A program made the position numbers and the translations under genes. A stretch of DNA of 64,000 nucleotides from Gigantopelta aegis (Eukaryota; Mollusca; Gastropoda; Neomphalida; Peltospiridae), in assembly GCF_016097555.1 (NCBI RefSeq), contig NC_054703.1, positions 11,237,957 to 11,301,956 on the forward strand, in the 5' to 3' direction. Within the stretch, counting starts at the first letter, position 1. Every line of letters starts with the position of its first letter. Of the stretch, positions 32,718-43,989 are shown piece by piece. A model generated the notes under the pieces. The model had not been told where the DNA came from, searched no databases, and was given only the letters and a program-made list of their open reading frames with translations.

Positions 32718-33589
32718 TAGCTGGACTATTCAGATTATCAAAGGCAAAAACGGTCTGTATGCATATCTGCCAGAAAAGAGGTCTCCACTTAGATCCACAG
32801 TTGTTTCTGGACAAAAATCCAATTCCAGGTGTGGAGGAGACCAAATTTCTGGGGGTTATCTTTGACAGGAAGCTATCTTTTGTGCCCCATCTTAAATATG
32901 TTAAAAAGAAGGGCTTAAAAGCTCTGAATATTTTAAAAGTTATTGGTAATACGGAATGGGGAGCAGACCGCAATGTTATGCTCCGTCTGTATCGATCTCT
33001 TGTGAGGTCAAAACTTGATTATGGATGCATTGTGCATGGGTCGGCACGCAAGTCTTAATTGCAGATGCTAGATCCTATACATAACCAGGGACTTGGGCTT
33101 TGTCTTGGTGCATTTAGAACATCTCCTGTTGCTTTCCAGCATTAATTTAACTGACACTTTGGAAACTCCTTCATATTTTGTTTTACCACCTTGGTGTATT
33201 CCACCACCTAACATTGTGTTTGATCTTGCGCAACTGCAAACAGATCGTACAGATGCTATTGTATACAAACAGTTTTTCATGGAAATTCAAGCCAGGTACC
33301 GTGATTACATTCCTCTGTATACAGATGGATCACGGGATGAGAATTATGTGGCTTGTACTACAGTTTTTCCACCAAACGCAATACTTTCCATGAGACTGCC
33401 TGACTCAGCATCGATCTTTAGTATTGAAGTTTGGACAGTCATTAAAGCCTTGGAAGAAATAAAGGATTCTAGTGCATCCAAATTTATTATTTTTACCAAC
33501 TCACTTTCGTGACTCCGAGCTTTGCGCACTATGAAGCTGGACCATCCCTTAATTGGGATGGTCATACGAAAGTGTGTCTTTTTATCTAT
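32718..33589 (+). pseudogene. Older I/Nimb-like LINE fragment, 5' part
   Basis: Matches ORF2 of the younger copy from SKAKTVCMHICQKRG to RNase H (YTDGSRDENYVACTTVF, then KALEEIKDSSASKFII). Contains about 200 bp of internal deletion (at 33118-33135, relative to 37557-37752), a stop after GSARKS and a changed SL stop near 33510. It was split by insertion of the younger LINE at TTTTATCTAT, and continues at 38924. Confidence 0.9.
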
Positions 33590-34071
33590 CCCCTGCGTGT
33601 GCATTAACCTCACCGTGGTGCAGGGGTGAACATTCTTTTATAGAATGGCCAATAAATGCACAACTCCTGTATGAGGCGCCTTGTTTGCCGTGAGGTGCAA
33701 CCCGTGAAAATGGATGATGGGATCCTGGTGATTGAGTTGGGGCATACCTGCGGGTATGACTTCTGACAATACATCACTTTGGCCCGGAGTTCATATAGAC
33801 GGGTGATCAGGAAGGCCCGACCTGATCAATCGGCTGGTCACGTCAAGCTCGAGGGCATACAACCCTTTGATTTGTTACATTTGTAAAGAACAAACATTGT
33901 TTGAATGGTCATATGTTTTGTTGCTCTTGGGGCGGTGGCTAGGGTCAATCAGGTGATTTTTTCTTTCATATTGCCTGAGTATATCAACCATGTATCCCTG
34001 GCATGATTGTCTGCTGGTTATCCGCAGCTTCATGTCCCCTTGTTGGACTCGATGGTGGGTGGGGAGCATGA

Positions 34072-35400
34072 TTGATGAATTATATGAACTATATTATGGC
34101 TCAAACAACAACACTAACTTTTGATGGGACCCTGAAAAGGGTCCACACCGAAGTTTCGGACTCTTCGTCGTCAGATGAAGAGTCTATGACATTGCATGTT
34201 AAGAAATCGAAGGTTATTTCTTTGAAATCTTGGCCAAGGTTTCTTGTCATCGGTTCTTCCGATGATGGGGCCTTGATGAATCTGTCGCCTTTTGCGATAC
34301 AAAAAGGGCTTGAAGGCTTGGCTGGAGAGCCCAAAAGTGTTAAGAAATTGAGGAATGGCTCATTGTTGATTGAAGTTCAACAGAAGTCTTCTAGAAAATC
34401 AAATCAAAAATGCTTTGTAACATTTCCATCAATGTTAGTCCTCATGCTACTCTTAATTCATCAAAAGGAGTAGTTCGGTCTAGAGACTTGGAAGGAGTTA
34501 GTGAGGATGAGATTTGCGAAAATCTCTCATCACAAGGTGTGTTGTCAGTCAAGCGGATAAACGTTCGCCGGAATAACGCTCTTGTTCCGACGAATACTTT
34601 GATCCTAGTATTTAACACACCTAACCTTCCAGACTCTATTAAGGCAGGGTATTTGCATATACATGTTGTGCCATACATTCCTAACCCTTTACGGTTTTTT
34701 TAAATGTCAAAAGTTTGGACACGGACAGAATACATGTCGCAACACATTGACATGTGCTCGTTGTGGTCAATTTGACCATGACAGCAAGGAGTGTCAAAAT
34801 GATGTGATATGTACCAATTGTAAAGGGAAACACTTTGCGTACTCGCGAGAGTGCCCAAAGTGGAAAGTGGAAAAATAGGTACAGCAGGTGAAAGTAGAAA
34901 AACACCTGTCCTTTACTGATGCTAGAAAATTTGTAGATGCTTCCACACACGTGGCATCGGGTAAATCTTATGCCACAGCTGTGAAGGTTTCTACAACCAG
35001 TGTAGCTATTCAAACTGACTTGACTTGGCCAAACAGTGAGGATAAATTTAAGAAGATTTCTGATCTTGAAAAGGTGCAAAAGCAAGCTGCAAAAGCTGCT
35101 ACTAACAAAGTTTCAAAATCTGCCCTGGTGTCTTTGGATTCTGGAAATCCACCAAGAGGCTTATCTTCTGGGGAGCCAGGTCCCAGTAAGCCTCCGCCAC
35201 GAAAAGACACTAAGAAACACAATAAGAATTCTTTTTCGGGACGATTGAAGAAATATGAAAAGCAGTTGGTTCCAACCAACAATCCATTTGAACCTTTGGC
35301 TGATGTGGATGATCAAATGGATACAGTGCCAGATGATCTTCCACAACCACACAGATCTCATAAGCCAAAGATAACTCCCGTACTTCCCCCTAATGGCTAA
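34072..35400 (+). pseudogene. LINE ORF1 (gag-like, CCHC zinc knuckles), broken
   Basis: RNA-binding nucleocapsid-like protein of the LINE. Starts MAQTTTLTFDGTLKRVHTEV or at the Met 9 codons earlier. An RRM-like region (SWPRFLVIGSSDDGALMNLS, then GVLSVKRINVRRNNALVPTN) is followed by knuckles: a first with its leading Cys lost (FFKCQKFGHGQNTC), CARCGQFDHDSKEC (CX2CX4HX4C) and CTNCKGKHFAYSREC. A Lys/Ser/Pro-rich tail ends ITPVLPPNG. Broken by frameshifts near 34400 and 34690 and an in-frame TAG at 34876. Its stop overlaps the ORF2 start (ATGGCTAA), a typical coupled arrangement. Confidence 0.85.
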
Positions 35401-38400
35401 TTCAGTCATTCAGTGGAACTGCCGTGGACTTAGGCCCAATTTTGATGAATTAAGTCTTTTAATTCAAAAACATAATCCTCTTGCAGTGTGTCTTCAGGAA
35501 ACTTTCTTGAAGGACACTGATCATATTACCATGAGAGGATTTAACCTCTATCACAAATTTCAAGAAACTGAAAACAGAGCATCTGGGGGTTTATCCATTC
35601 TTATCAATGAAAACATTCCTCAGAGTATAGTAGCATTAACTACACATTTACAAGCTGTGGCTGTAAAGGTCACGGCTCATAAAACTATAACTCTGTGTTC
35701 AGTTTACTTGCCACCTCGTAATCATTTTAATTTTAATCCGAGGGATCTTCAAGGTCTTCTTGACCAGCTCCCTACTCCCTTCATTGTTATGGGAGATTTT
35801 AATGGTCACCATACCATGTCTTTGTTCACTTCCATCTTGAAGGACATTGCAGATGAAACTATTCCTAAGACTTCGGCAGTGCCAAAGCGTTTCAATAAAC
35901 CATGGTTTAATGATACTTGCAAAGATGCATTCAAAGAGCGAAACAGGTTGCTTGAGCGGTTCAAACGTGAACCTACAGCAGACAACCTGGATGCATTTCG
36001 TATTGCTAGGGCTAAGGCTCGCAGAGAGATTAGACAGAGTAAGAAAACATCTTGGAGAACTTTTGTCTCCAAGTTGAATTCACAAACATCAGTCAAATCT
36101 GTCTGGAATAGGATCCGTAAAATCAAAGGTAAAGAATCCAGTAATACAGTTCATCATTTGTCTGTCAATGATACGGATGTCACGTCTCATCGTGACATTG
36201 CTAATGCATTGGCAGACAACTTTTCTCATAACTCATCTTCTGCTTTCAGTACAGATGCTTTTACATCTGTCAGAACTACAGCTGAAAAGCAGTCCATTAA
36301 TTTTTCATCTAAAAATGCTGAAGTGTACAACAGGCGTTTCTCTATGGAGGAATTGCAGGATGCTCTTCGTAGAGCCCATGATACTTCAGTAGGTCCAGAT
36401 GAAATTCATTATCAGTTGTTAAAACATTTACCTGAATCATCTTTGATGGTTCTTTTGAATATTTTTAATAACATCTGGATTTCTGGTGACTTTCCTTCTG
36501 ATTGGAGGAAAGCTATTATCATTCCTATTCCCAAGCCTGGTAAGGATCCAACCAATCCTAATAGCTATCGCCCTATCGCTTTGACAAGTTGCATTTGTAA
36601 AACCATGGAACGCATGATCAATCGTAGACTTGTCTGGTATCTTGAATCTCACAATTTGCCCACTAACGTGCAATGTGGGTTCAGATCTAGACGTAGCACG
36701 GTTGATCATCTTGTTAGATTTGAAACGTTTTGTAGGGAAGCTTTCATCCACAATCAGCACTTGGTTTCAGTGTTTTTTGATTTGGAGAAAGCTTACGACA
36801 CCACGTGGAAGTATGGGATTTTAAACGACCTCCATGGCATGGGCCTAAGAGGTCGACTTCCAGTTTTTATATCTCAGTTTTTAAGAGATAGATCTTTTAA
36901 AGTCCGGGTGGGGTCGACTTTGTCCGACATTCACCCACAGGAGATGGGTGTGCCTCAAGGTAGTATCCTGTCTGTAACTCTATTTTCTGTGAAAATTAAC
37001 AGCATCACCCAGTGTTTAACACCTGGTGTCGATTGCTCGTTATATGTCGATGATTTTCAGATTTCCTATAGATCGTCCAATATGAGTATCATTGAACGTA
37101 AGTTGCAGCTTTGTTTAAATAAACTTCATCAATGGGCAACTGACAATGGCTTTAGATTCTCAAAGGCAAAAACGGTTTGTATGCATATCTGCCAGAAAAG
37201 AGGTCTTCACTTAGATCCACAGTTGTTTTTGGACAAAAATCCAATTCCAGTTGTGGAGGAGACTAAATTTCTGGGGGTTATATTTGACAGGAAGCTATCT
37301 TTTGTGCCCCATCTTAAATATGTTAAAAAGAAGGGCTTAAAAGCTCTCAATATTTTAAAAGTTATTGGTAATACGGAATGGGGAGCAGACCGCAAGGTTA
37401 TGCTCCGTCTGTATAGATCTCTTGTGAGGTCTAAACTTGATTATGGATGCATTGTGTATGGGTCTGCACGCAAGTCTTACTTGCAGATGCTAGATCCTAT
37501 ACACAATCAGGGACTTAGGCTTTGTCTTGGTGCGTTTAGAACATCACCTGTAGAGAGCTTGTACGTTGATGCACATGAACCTTGTTTGGGTGCTAGACGT
37601 GCAAAGCTTTCTCTGCAGTATGCTGCCAAGATTAAATCTTTACCAACACATCCAGCTCATGATGCTGTGTTTAACAACAAATATATGAAGTTGTTTGATG
37701 CAAGGCTAAATGCTATTCGTACATTTGGTCTTCGCATTAAGCGTTTTTTGTCGCTTTCCAACATTGATTTAACTGACACTTTGGAAACTCCTTCATATTT
37801 TGTTTTACCACCATGGTGTATTACACCACCTAAAATTGTGTTTCATCTGGCGCATCTGAAGAAAGATCGTACAGATGCTGTAGTTTATAAACAATTGTTC
37901 ATGGAAATTCAGGACAAGTACCGTGATTACATTCCTGTGTATACAGATGGATCACGGGATGGGAATTCTGTGGCTTGTGCTACAGTTTTTCCATCAGACA
38001 CAATACTTTCCATGCGACTACCTGACTCAGCATCGATCTTTAGTGCTGAAGTTTGGGCAGTCATTAAAGCCTTAGAAGAAATAAAGGATTCTAGTGCATC
38101 CAAATTTATTATTTTTACTGACTCACTTTCTTGTCTCCAAGCTTTACGTAATATGAAGCTGGACCATCCCTTAATTGGGATGGTGATACGAAAGTGTGTC
38201 TTTTTATCTATTGGTAATAAAGACATTGTATTTTGTTGGGTACCCAGCCATGTTGGCATCAGGGGTAATGAAAAGGCAGATTTAGCTGCCAAGTCTGCTT
38301 TGGATTTGCCTCATGCCAGGGTTGGTGTACCGTATACTGATTTTAAATATGGTATTAACAAATTTATCTTTTCGATTTGGCAACGTGATTGGGACGGTGA

Positions 38401-38731
38401 GGTTGCGAACAAGCTTCATGCTATCAAGCCAGTCTTGGGAGAGTGGCAGTCCTCCTATAGACGGTGCAGGAAGGATGAAATAGTTTTGTGTCGTGCCCGC
38501 ATCGGTCACACTTACTTAACCCATTCATTTATCTTGAAGAAAGATCCTCCACCTCAGTGTGAGCACTGCCAGTGTCTTCTGACTGTGCGACACATTTTGG
38601 TGGAGTGTAAGCAGTTGTCAGCAACTCGAAAAGATATATTTGGACAAAGAAATGTGATGGAATCATTTCGATTCCATCCAGAACTTTTATTGCAGTTTTT
38701 ACGAGATACTGAATTTTATTCTAAATTTTAA
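35393..38731 (+). CDS. LINE ORF2: endonuclease (internally deleted), reverse transcriptase, RNase H
   Basis: 1112 unbroken codons. N-terminal APE endonuclease half (QWNCRGLRPN 7-16, LQETF 34-38, SGGLSIL 64-70, MGDFNGHH 133-140), then a jump at HTMSLFTSILKD straight to the linker: the catalytic SSIDLT...(S/T)DHFPI half, about 110-130 residues, is missing in frame. RT: NSYRPIALTSCICKTMERM, CGFRSRRSTVDHLV, VFFDLEKAYDTTW, GVPQGSILS, YVDDF near residue 551. RNase H: YTDGSRDGN near 850, SAEVWAV near 885, FTDSLSC near 908, VPSHVGIRGNEKADLAA near 950-966, so its acid set is complete. A zinc-like CEHCQCLLTVRHILVEC lies near the C-terminus. It could copy RNA but probably cannot nick its target. Confidence 0.95.
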   Translation: MANSVIQWNCRGLRPNFDELSLLIQKHNPLAVCLQETFLKDTDHITMRGFNLYHKFQETENRASGGLSILINENIPQSIVALTTHLQAVAVKVTAHKTITLCSVYLPPRNHFNFNPRDLQGLLDQLPTPFIVMGDFNGHHTMSLFTSILKDIADETIPKTSAVPKRFNKPWFNDTCKDAFKERNRLLERFKREPTADNLDAFRIARAKARREIRQSKKTSWRTFVSKLNSQTSVKSVWNRIRKIKGKESSNTVHHLSVNDTDVTSHRDIANALADNFSHNSSSAFSTDAFTSVRTTAEKQSINFSSKNAEVYNRRFSMEELQDALRRAHDTSVGPDEIHYQLLKHLPESSLMVLLNIFNNIWISGDFPSDWRKAIIIPIPKPGKDPTNPNSYRPIALTSCICKTMERMINRRLVWYLESHNLPTNVQCGFRSRRSTVDHLVRFETFCREAFIHNQHLVSVFFDLEKAYDTTWKYGILNDLHGMGLRGRLPVFISQFLRDRSFKVRVGSTLSDIHPQEMGVPQGSILSVTLFSVKINSITQCLTPGVDCSLYVDDFQISYRSSNMSIIERKLQLCLNKLHQWATDNGFRFSKAKTVCMHICQKRGLHLDPQLFLDKNPIPVVEETKFLGVIFDRKLSFVPHLKYVKKKGLKALNILKVIGNTEWGADRKVMLRLYRSLVRSKLDYGCIVYGSARKSYLQMLDPIHNQGLRLCLGAFRTSPVESLYVDAHEPCLGARRAKLSLQYAAKIKSLPTHPAHDAVFNNKYMKLFDARLNAIRTFGLRIKRFLSLSNIDLTDTLETPSYFVLPPWCITPPKIVFHLAHLKKDRTDAVVYKQLFMEIQDKYRDYIPVYTDGSRDGNSVACATVFPSDTILSMRLPDSASIFSAEVWAVIKALEEIKDSSASKFIIFTDSLSCLQALRNMKLDHPLIGMVIRKCVFLSIGNKDIVFCWVPSHVGIRGNEKADLAAKSALDLPHARVGVPYTDFKYGINKFIFSIWQRDWDGEVANKLHAIKPVLGEWQSSYRRCRKDEIVLCRARIGHTYLTHSFILKKDPPPQCEHCQCLLTVRHILVECKQLSATRKDIFGQRNVMESFRFHPELLLQFLRDTEFYSKF

Positions 38732-38923
38732 TTATATCTATCTGTGATATTTGTACGTTTACACAGTCCTTTACACTGTGTTTTTATTTAATTGTTGAAT
38801 TTTTATATTGATGATGATCATCACACTTTTCTTGCATTTTACCATAGTTTGACACCCAATAGCCGATGTATTTTTCGTGCTGGGGTGTCGTTAAACATTC
38901 ATTCATTCATTCATTTTATCTAT

Positions 38924-39985
38924 TGCCAATAAAGATGTTACATTTTGTTGGGTGCCCAGCCATGTTGGCATCAAGGGTAATGGAAAGGCAGATTCTGCTG
39001 CCAAGTCTGCTTTGGATTTGCCTCATGCCAGGGTTGGTGTACCGTATACTGATTTTAAATATAGTATCAACACATTTATCTTTTCGACTTGGCAACATGA
39101 TTGGGACGGTGCGGTTGCGAATAATATTCATGCCATCAAGCCGTTCTTGAGAGGGTGGCAGTCCTCCTACAGACAGTGCAGGAAGGACGAGGTAGTCTTT
39201 TCTGTCGTGCCCTCATCGGTTATACTCACTTGACCCATTCATTTATCTTGAAGAAAGATCCTCCACCTCAGTGTGAGCAAAGTATGTGTCTTCTGACGGT
39301 GCGACACATTTTGGTGGAGTGTAAGCATTTGTCAGCAACTCGAAAAGATTTATTTGGACAACGAAATGTAATGGAATCATTCCGATTCCATCCAGAAATT
39401 ATCTCACAATATTTTCGTGATACTGACTTTTACACTAAATTTTAAGTTGATCTATTTCTGATATTTGCATTTTTGCAGTTCTTTACAATGTGTTTTATTT
39501 GACTATTGCATTTTTATATTGATATTGATAATCACTTCTTTTTTTCTCCATTACCACAGTTTGGCACCCAATAGCCGATGCATTTTTCGTGCGGGGTGTC
39601 GTTAAAGGGAAAGTCCTGAGTTTGCTGCATTGTAAGATGTTTCCGACTCATTCTACGATTAAATTCTCATATTAAATATATATTATTGTTTTGTTTACAA
39701 TGTTAGTGTCTGCATATTCAATGCGTGTTTGGTCGCCTCAATATTTGTAAGAAGCCCAAACTGGATTCTATCTTCAAATAATATTTTAGGAAATAAAATG
39801 AAATTTAACCTAGTACAAATAGTAGAATGATCAGAAACACGTTTAACATACAGACACTAATATGCAGAAAACTACATTTGATATGTAGAATCTAATTACA
39901 ATCGTTAAACAGTCTCTATTAATCGATAACATCTTAACATTTGCAGCAAACTCGTGGATGTCCCTTTAAACATTCATCCATTCAT
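38924..39985 (+). pseudogene. Older I/Nimb-like LINE fragment, 3' part
   Basis: Resumes the older copy after the younger insertion: WVPSHVGIKGNGKADSAAKS (38947-39010), C-terminal LTVRHILVECKHLSATRKD, end of ORF at 39443, 3' hairpin GGCACCC...GGGGTGTC near 39561-39601, MITE at 39606-39965, then ATTC tail. One frameshift near 39200. Confidence 0.88.
39606..39965. mobile_element. TTAA-flanked MITE M1 in the LINE 3' end
   Basis: TTAA at 39602-39605 and 39966-39969. The uninterrupted GGTGTCGTTAAACATTCATT at 38885-38904 is the empty site. Ends AGGGAAAGTCCTGAGTTTGC and inverted AGGGACATCCACGAGTTTGC. 360 bp. Confidence 0.9.
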
Positions 39986-39989
39986 TCCA

Positions 39990-40442
39990 AATATATTATT
40001 GTTACATACTCACTTTCGTGTCCCAAGTTCTACAGTACATGCAATTGGAGCATCCATTAGTTGGAATGGTGATACAAAAGTGTGTCAATTCCCAATAAAA
40101 ATATTACATTGTGTTGGGTACCCAGCCATATTGGTATTAAGGGTAATGAAAAAGCAGATGTTGCTGCCAAATCTGCTTTGAACTTGCCCCGTGTCCATGT
40201 TGGTATCCCCTACAATGATTTTAAATTGCATATTAGCCAATATATCTGTTTTACTTGGCAAGATGATTGGGACGGTGCGGTTGCGAACAAGCTTCATTCT
40301 GTCAAGGCAGTCCTGGGAGAGTGGCAGTCATCCTACAGTCGGTGCAGGAAGGATGAAATAGTCTTGTGCCGTGCCCGCATCGACCATACATATTTGACGC
40401 ATTCATTTATTTTAACGAAGGACACCACACCCCCAACCCCCC

Positions 40443-40487
<45 letters not shown>

Positions 40488-40735
40488 ACCCCCCCACCCC
40501 CCCACCCACCCCCCCACCCCCCCACTCCTCCTCAGTGTGAACATTGGCAGTGTACACTGACTGCGCCACATTTTGGTGGAGTGTGATCATCTCAAACCGA
40601 CGAGAAATTATATATTTCGCAATAGAAATGTTTTGGAATCTTTTAAATTCCATCCAGAATTAATTGTAAAGGTTTTTTTAAAAACACTTCTATACAAAGT
40701 TTTAAAATATACTTACCTTGGTTTCATGTATTGTA
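39990..40735 (+). pseudogene. Third I/Nimb-like LINE fragment with poly-C expansions
   Basis: From the RNase H segment (CWVPSHIGIKGNEKADVAAK, 40110-40175) to the ORF end near 40705. A C-rich tract of about 90 bp (40431-40525) lies inside the C-terminal zinc region, and another C run follows at 40741-40763. The older LINE fragment (38924-39985) appears to have inserted into this one. Confidence 0.85.
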
Positions 40736-40849
40736 TTATACCCCCCCCCCCCCCCCCCCCCCCGCAGCTCCTTACACTGAGTGTTTTATAAAGGTAGTTT
40801 TAGAATTAAGAATTAAAAAGGCTTGTTTAATAGTTTGGCACCGATGGCG

Positions 40850-41205
40850 CTAGACTATTGAGACATGGTGCCGCACCATGCTAAAACTACCTGGGAAGAA
40901 ACACTGAATATATATTTATGTACATATATTGCGACGAAGGAGCCCATTTCCATTGTCCAACTTATTAGCAAACCATTCGTCAATTGGAATAGCCCCATAA
41001 AACTACTAGATAGGGTTAGCAATCAATGCACCACTTAATCCACATACCAAATTAGTTCATGCAACACTTAGTCTACACACTAAATTAGTTCACACTCACC
41101 AGTACTTTGCTGTGGATTCTCCGGAGATATGGCCAGGAATGAATTGAGGTCAAATTGCTTCTCGTATATATTACGCGTATTTAACACAAGGGAGCATTAA
41201 TATCG
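40850..41205. other. Non-coding stretch
   Basis: No recognised gene or repeat. Confidence 0.5.
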
Positions 41206-41209
41206 TATG

Positions 41210-41461
41210 ACCGTGGTGCAGGGGTGTAACATTCTCTTTGAGAATGGCCAATACAGCACAAAATTGAAGTTTTGAGTAATATTCAGTATCCGTAAAATTC
41301 TGTGATATTTGTGTTTTTGCACAGTTCTTTACACTGTTTTTGAATTTTTATATTGATGTTGATCATCACTTTATTTATTTGCATTACCATAGTTTGACAC
41401 CCAATAGCCGATGTATTTTTCGTGCTGGGGTGTCGTTAAACATTCATTCATTCATTCATTC
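41210..41461 (+). mobile_element. LINE-derived mini-element, 5' truncated
   Basis: Begins inside the 5' hairpin (ACCGTGGTGCAGGGGTGTAA), ends with the LINE 3' hairpin and ATTC repeats. 14-bp target duplication ATTAATATCGTATG at 41196-41209 and 41462-41475. Confidence 0.9.
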
Positions 41462-41475
41462 ATTAATATCGTATG

Positions 41476-42165
41476 TGTATGGCAACAAAAACACGAGCGA
41501 CGTCTACGTATATTATTTGGTGGGCTGCAATGGCCGAATATAATTTGCTATACAGCGACGGAAAAGCCAATCACATTAGCTGTTTTATTTTCCTTCTCTA
41601 GTTTATCTCCATTAGTGGCTGATTTACTTCTGTCCTTGATTGGGAGGAGCTAGAGAGGAAGCCAATACCACAAGATATATTAGTTTTTTTTCTATACATG
41701 TATATGCGATCTAACATCTTCTATAATGACGATCTTCTGGGTTTTTCTCCGGATATATATTAAGAGATATCTCCACGGCATATTGTCTTATTATAGTTGA
41801 TCATTGGTGAATTCGGTGGAGTGATAGACGGTCAGGTGCAACTAACCATTAACCTACATACCTATCACTAACCGTCAACAGGTATATGAATAACACGTAT
41901 ATGTCACTAACCATTGCCCTTTCACATAGCACATAGGTGAGGCGAATTTTAGACCAATGTGTTAGAATCTTAATGTAAGTAGACATAAATTGTTTTAACA
42001 GTTAAGATTCAAACACACAGTCAAAACATGTCTTTGGGGGCATTTTGAAAAGTCAACCCAAAAATGAATCGATGAAAGATGATGAGAATAGGGGGGGGGG
42101 GGGGGGGGGGGGGGAGAGAAGTTAATTTTGACACAAATTACAACGGAGGTCCGATTTTATGGTGT
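41476..42165. other. Non-coding stretch with a 24-bp G run
   Basis: No recognised gene. G run at 42091-42114. Confidence 0.5.
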
Positions 42166-42169
42166 TTAA

Positions 42170-42412
42170 TGTTCGTGCTTATATCCAACTGAGATTCAAT
42201 GTCGTTGTCCTGGACACACATGCCATGTTATCTGGACTGTTGTTTGTTGTTACTGGTTAGTGAGAGAGAAGAGGGTGTAGTGGTCTTACACGTACCCATT
42301 GAATAATTATAACTCGTCATGGGTGGTAGCCGGTACCGGGATGCGAACCCTGTACCTACAAGCTTTATGTCCGATGACTTAACCACGACACCACCGTGGC
42401 CGGCTTTAATGT
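42170..42412 (-). repeat. tRNA-derived SINE, family B
   Basis: Inverted 3' tail (GCTTATATCCAACTGAGATT), TGGTTAGTGAGAGAGAAGAG, then inverted head GGGATGCGAACCCTGTACC and TTAACCACGACACCACCGTG. Full length. Confidence 0.8.
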
Positions 42413-42414
42413 TA

Positions 42415-42715
42415 ACGTTTGTTTTGTTTAACGACAACACTAGAGCGCATTGATATATTTATCATCGTCTACTGGATATTAAACATTTGTTAATTCTGAT
42501 ATATAGTCTTAGAAAACCAGATAAATTTTTTCATCTGTAGCCGAAGATATTTTATATGTACCATCCCATAGACAGGATAACATATATCACGGTATTTTAT
42601 ACAACAGTCGTGATTCACTGACTGGAACGAGAACTAGCCCTAAAGGTCATCGATGGAGATCGATCCTAGACCGACCGCGCACCAGGCGAACGCATTAGCA
42701 CTGGGCTGTATCCTG
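42415..42715 (-). repeat. tRNA-derived SINE, subtype A2
   Basis: Inverted hairpin tail (GTTTAACGACAACACTAGAG, ATCGTCTACTGGATAT), core (TACCATCCCATAGACAGGAT) and tRNA head (GATCGATCCTAGACCGACCG), ending near 42715. More diverged than its neighbour. Confidence 0.8.
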
Positions 42716-42756
42716 ATTCCATGTCTCGCTAGGGCCGCTGTAATAACAAACAACAG

Positions 42757-43085
42757 GAAGGAAGGAAATGTTTTATTTAACGACACACTCAACACATTTT
42801 ATTTACGGTTATATGACGTCGGACATGTGGTTGAGGACCACACCGATATTGAGAAAGGAAACCCGCTGTCACCACTCCATGGGCTAATCTTTTGATTAGT
42901 AGCAAGATGTCTTTTATACGCACCATCCCACAGACAAGATATTACATGTCACGGCCTTTGATATACCAGTCGTGGTGCAGTGGCTGGAGCGAGAATACAG
43001 AACAATGGGTCCACCGACGGGGATCGATCCCAAACCGACCCCATATCAAGCCAGCGATTTACCACTGGGCTACGTCCCGCCCATT
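42757..43085 (-). repeat. tRNA-derived SINE, subtype A1, full length
   Basis: Inverted tail GAAATGTTTTATTTAACGAC, TATGACGTCGGACATGTGG, core CACGGCCTTTGATATACCAG, head GGGGATCGATCCCAAACCGA and TTTACCACTGGGCTACGTCC. Confidence 0.9.
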
Positions 43086-43089
43086 ACAA

Positions 43090-43985
43090 GCAACAGATGC
43101 TGACCGACAAGATGTGTTGCTTCGAGTCAAGCAAACCCTTGAGTCGGTAGAGGTAGACGGAGTAGCCGTGTGCTGAATAGAGATCTTGAACAAAGTCGGA
43201 TCCTGCCAAACAATCTATTCATTTATACCTATTTCCATGCGTTTATTATGTTGTTGTTTTTTTGTTGTTTTTTAAATTTATTATAATTTTTTTTTTTTTA
43301 AATATTTCTTCCAATCCCTCATTTACATGACAGGCAACTCATGCTGAGGACAAAACATGACTCGTGGACAGCACCAGTACATGACATAATTATTAGATTT
43401 TAAGTAAACTTTCATATTAACATATGTAAACTATACAAATCATGTAAACAAAACAACCAAATAATACCACTATGGTTTATAAATGTAATAATAAAAACAT
43501 GTTATGGTTTCTGACAGGCTAGGTTATAGAAGAGGGATTAAATACGGGAATCAAAATAATAAATATAAATAAATAAATAAATATAACAATAATAATAATA
43601 AAAAGAAGAAAAAAAAAAAAAAAAAAAAAAAGAAACAAAACAGAAAAGTGACACATACACAAACACACACACACACACACACATGCTCACTCGCTCACTA
43701 ACTCACATACACATGTACGTAAACGTAGTTACTGTTAAAAATACCTTTATATTTCTATATATATATATATATACATGTATGTATACGTAGTTACATGTGT
43801 ATATATAACACTGTATATGTTTATATATATATAATTACATGGTAATTTAAAAAATATTAATTTCCTGTGCAGTCTTGCAAAGTTCTGCGATACTATTTTA
43901 CTAACATTTCATGTTTTAACGTATGAACTGTTGGTTGTGGGGGAAAGGAAGGTGTAACATACATAAGTAAATAAATAACCGATTA
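43090..43985. other. AT-rich stretch with CA and TA microsatellites
   Basis: Contains a 30-base A run (43610-43631), a CA tract (43663-43682) and short TA tracts. Probably includes the 3' UTR of the minus-strand LINE to its right. No gene. Confidence 0.55.
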
Positions 43986-43989
43986 CTTG

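Larger units (their letters stand above)
33590..38914 (+). mobile_element. Nearly full-length I-superfamily (Nimb-like) LINE
   Basis: Starts CCCCTGCGTGTGCATTAACC, ends in (ATTC)n, and is flanked by TTTTATCTAT (33580-33589 and 38914-38923). It has a 5' UTR of about 480 bp with two hairpins, gag-like ORF1, overlapping ORF2, and a 3' hairpin GACACCC...GGGTGTC at about 38848-38890. RNase H plus CCHC knuckles points to the I/Nimb/LOA group; Nimb is the best guess. The ORF1 breaks and an endonuclease deletion make this copy non-autonomous. Confidence 0.9.

Noticed and set aside
33093-33512. Separate gene with RNase H-like motif
   Set aside because: Nearly identical to part of the neighbouring LINE ORF2; it is an older LINE fragment with deletions.
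33590-34070. Self-cleaving ribozyme at the LINE 5' end
   Set aside because: Two hairpins are visible, but no hammerhead core and no convincing HDV-like pairing could be traced by eye, so it is left only as something to test.
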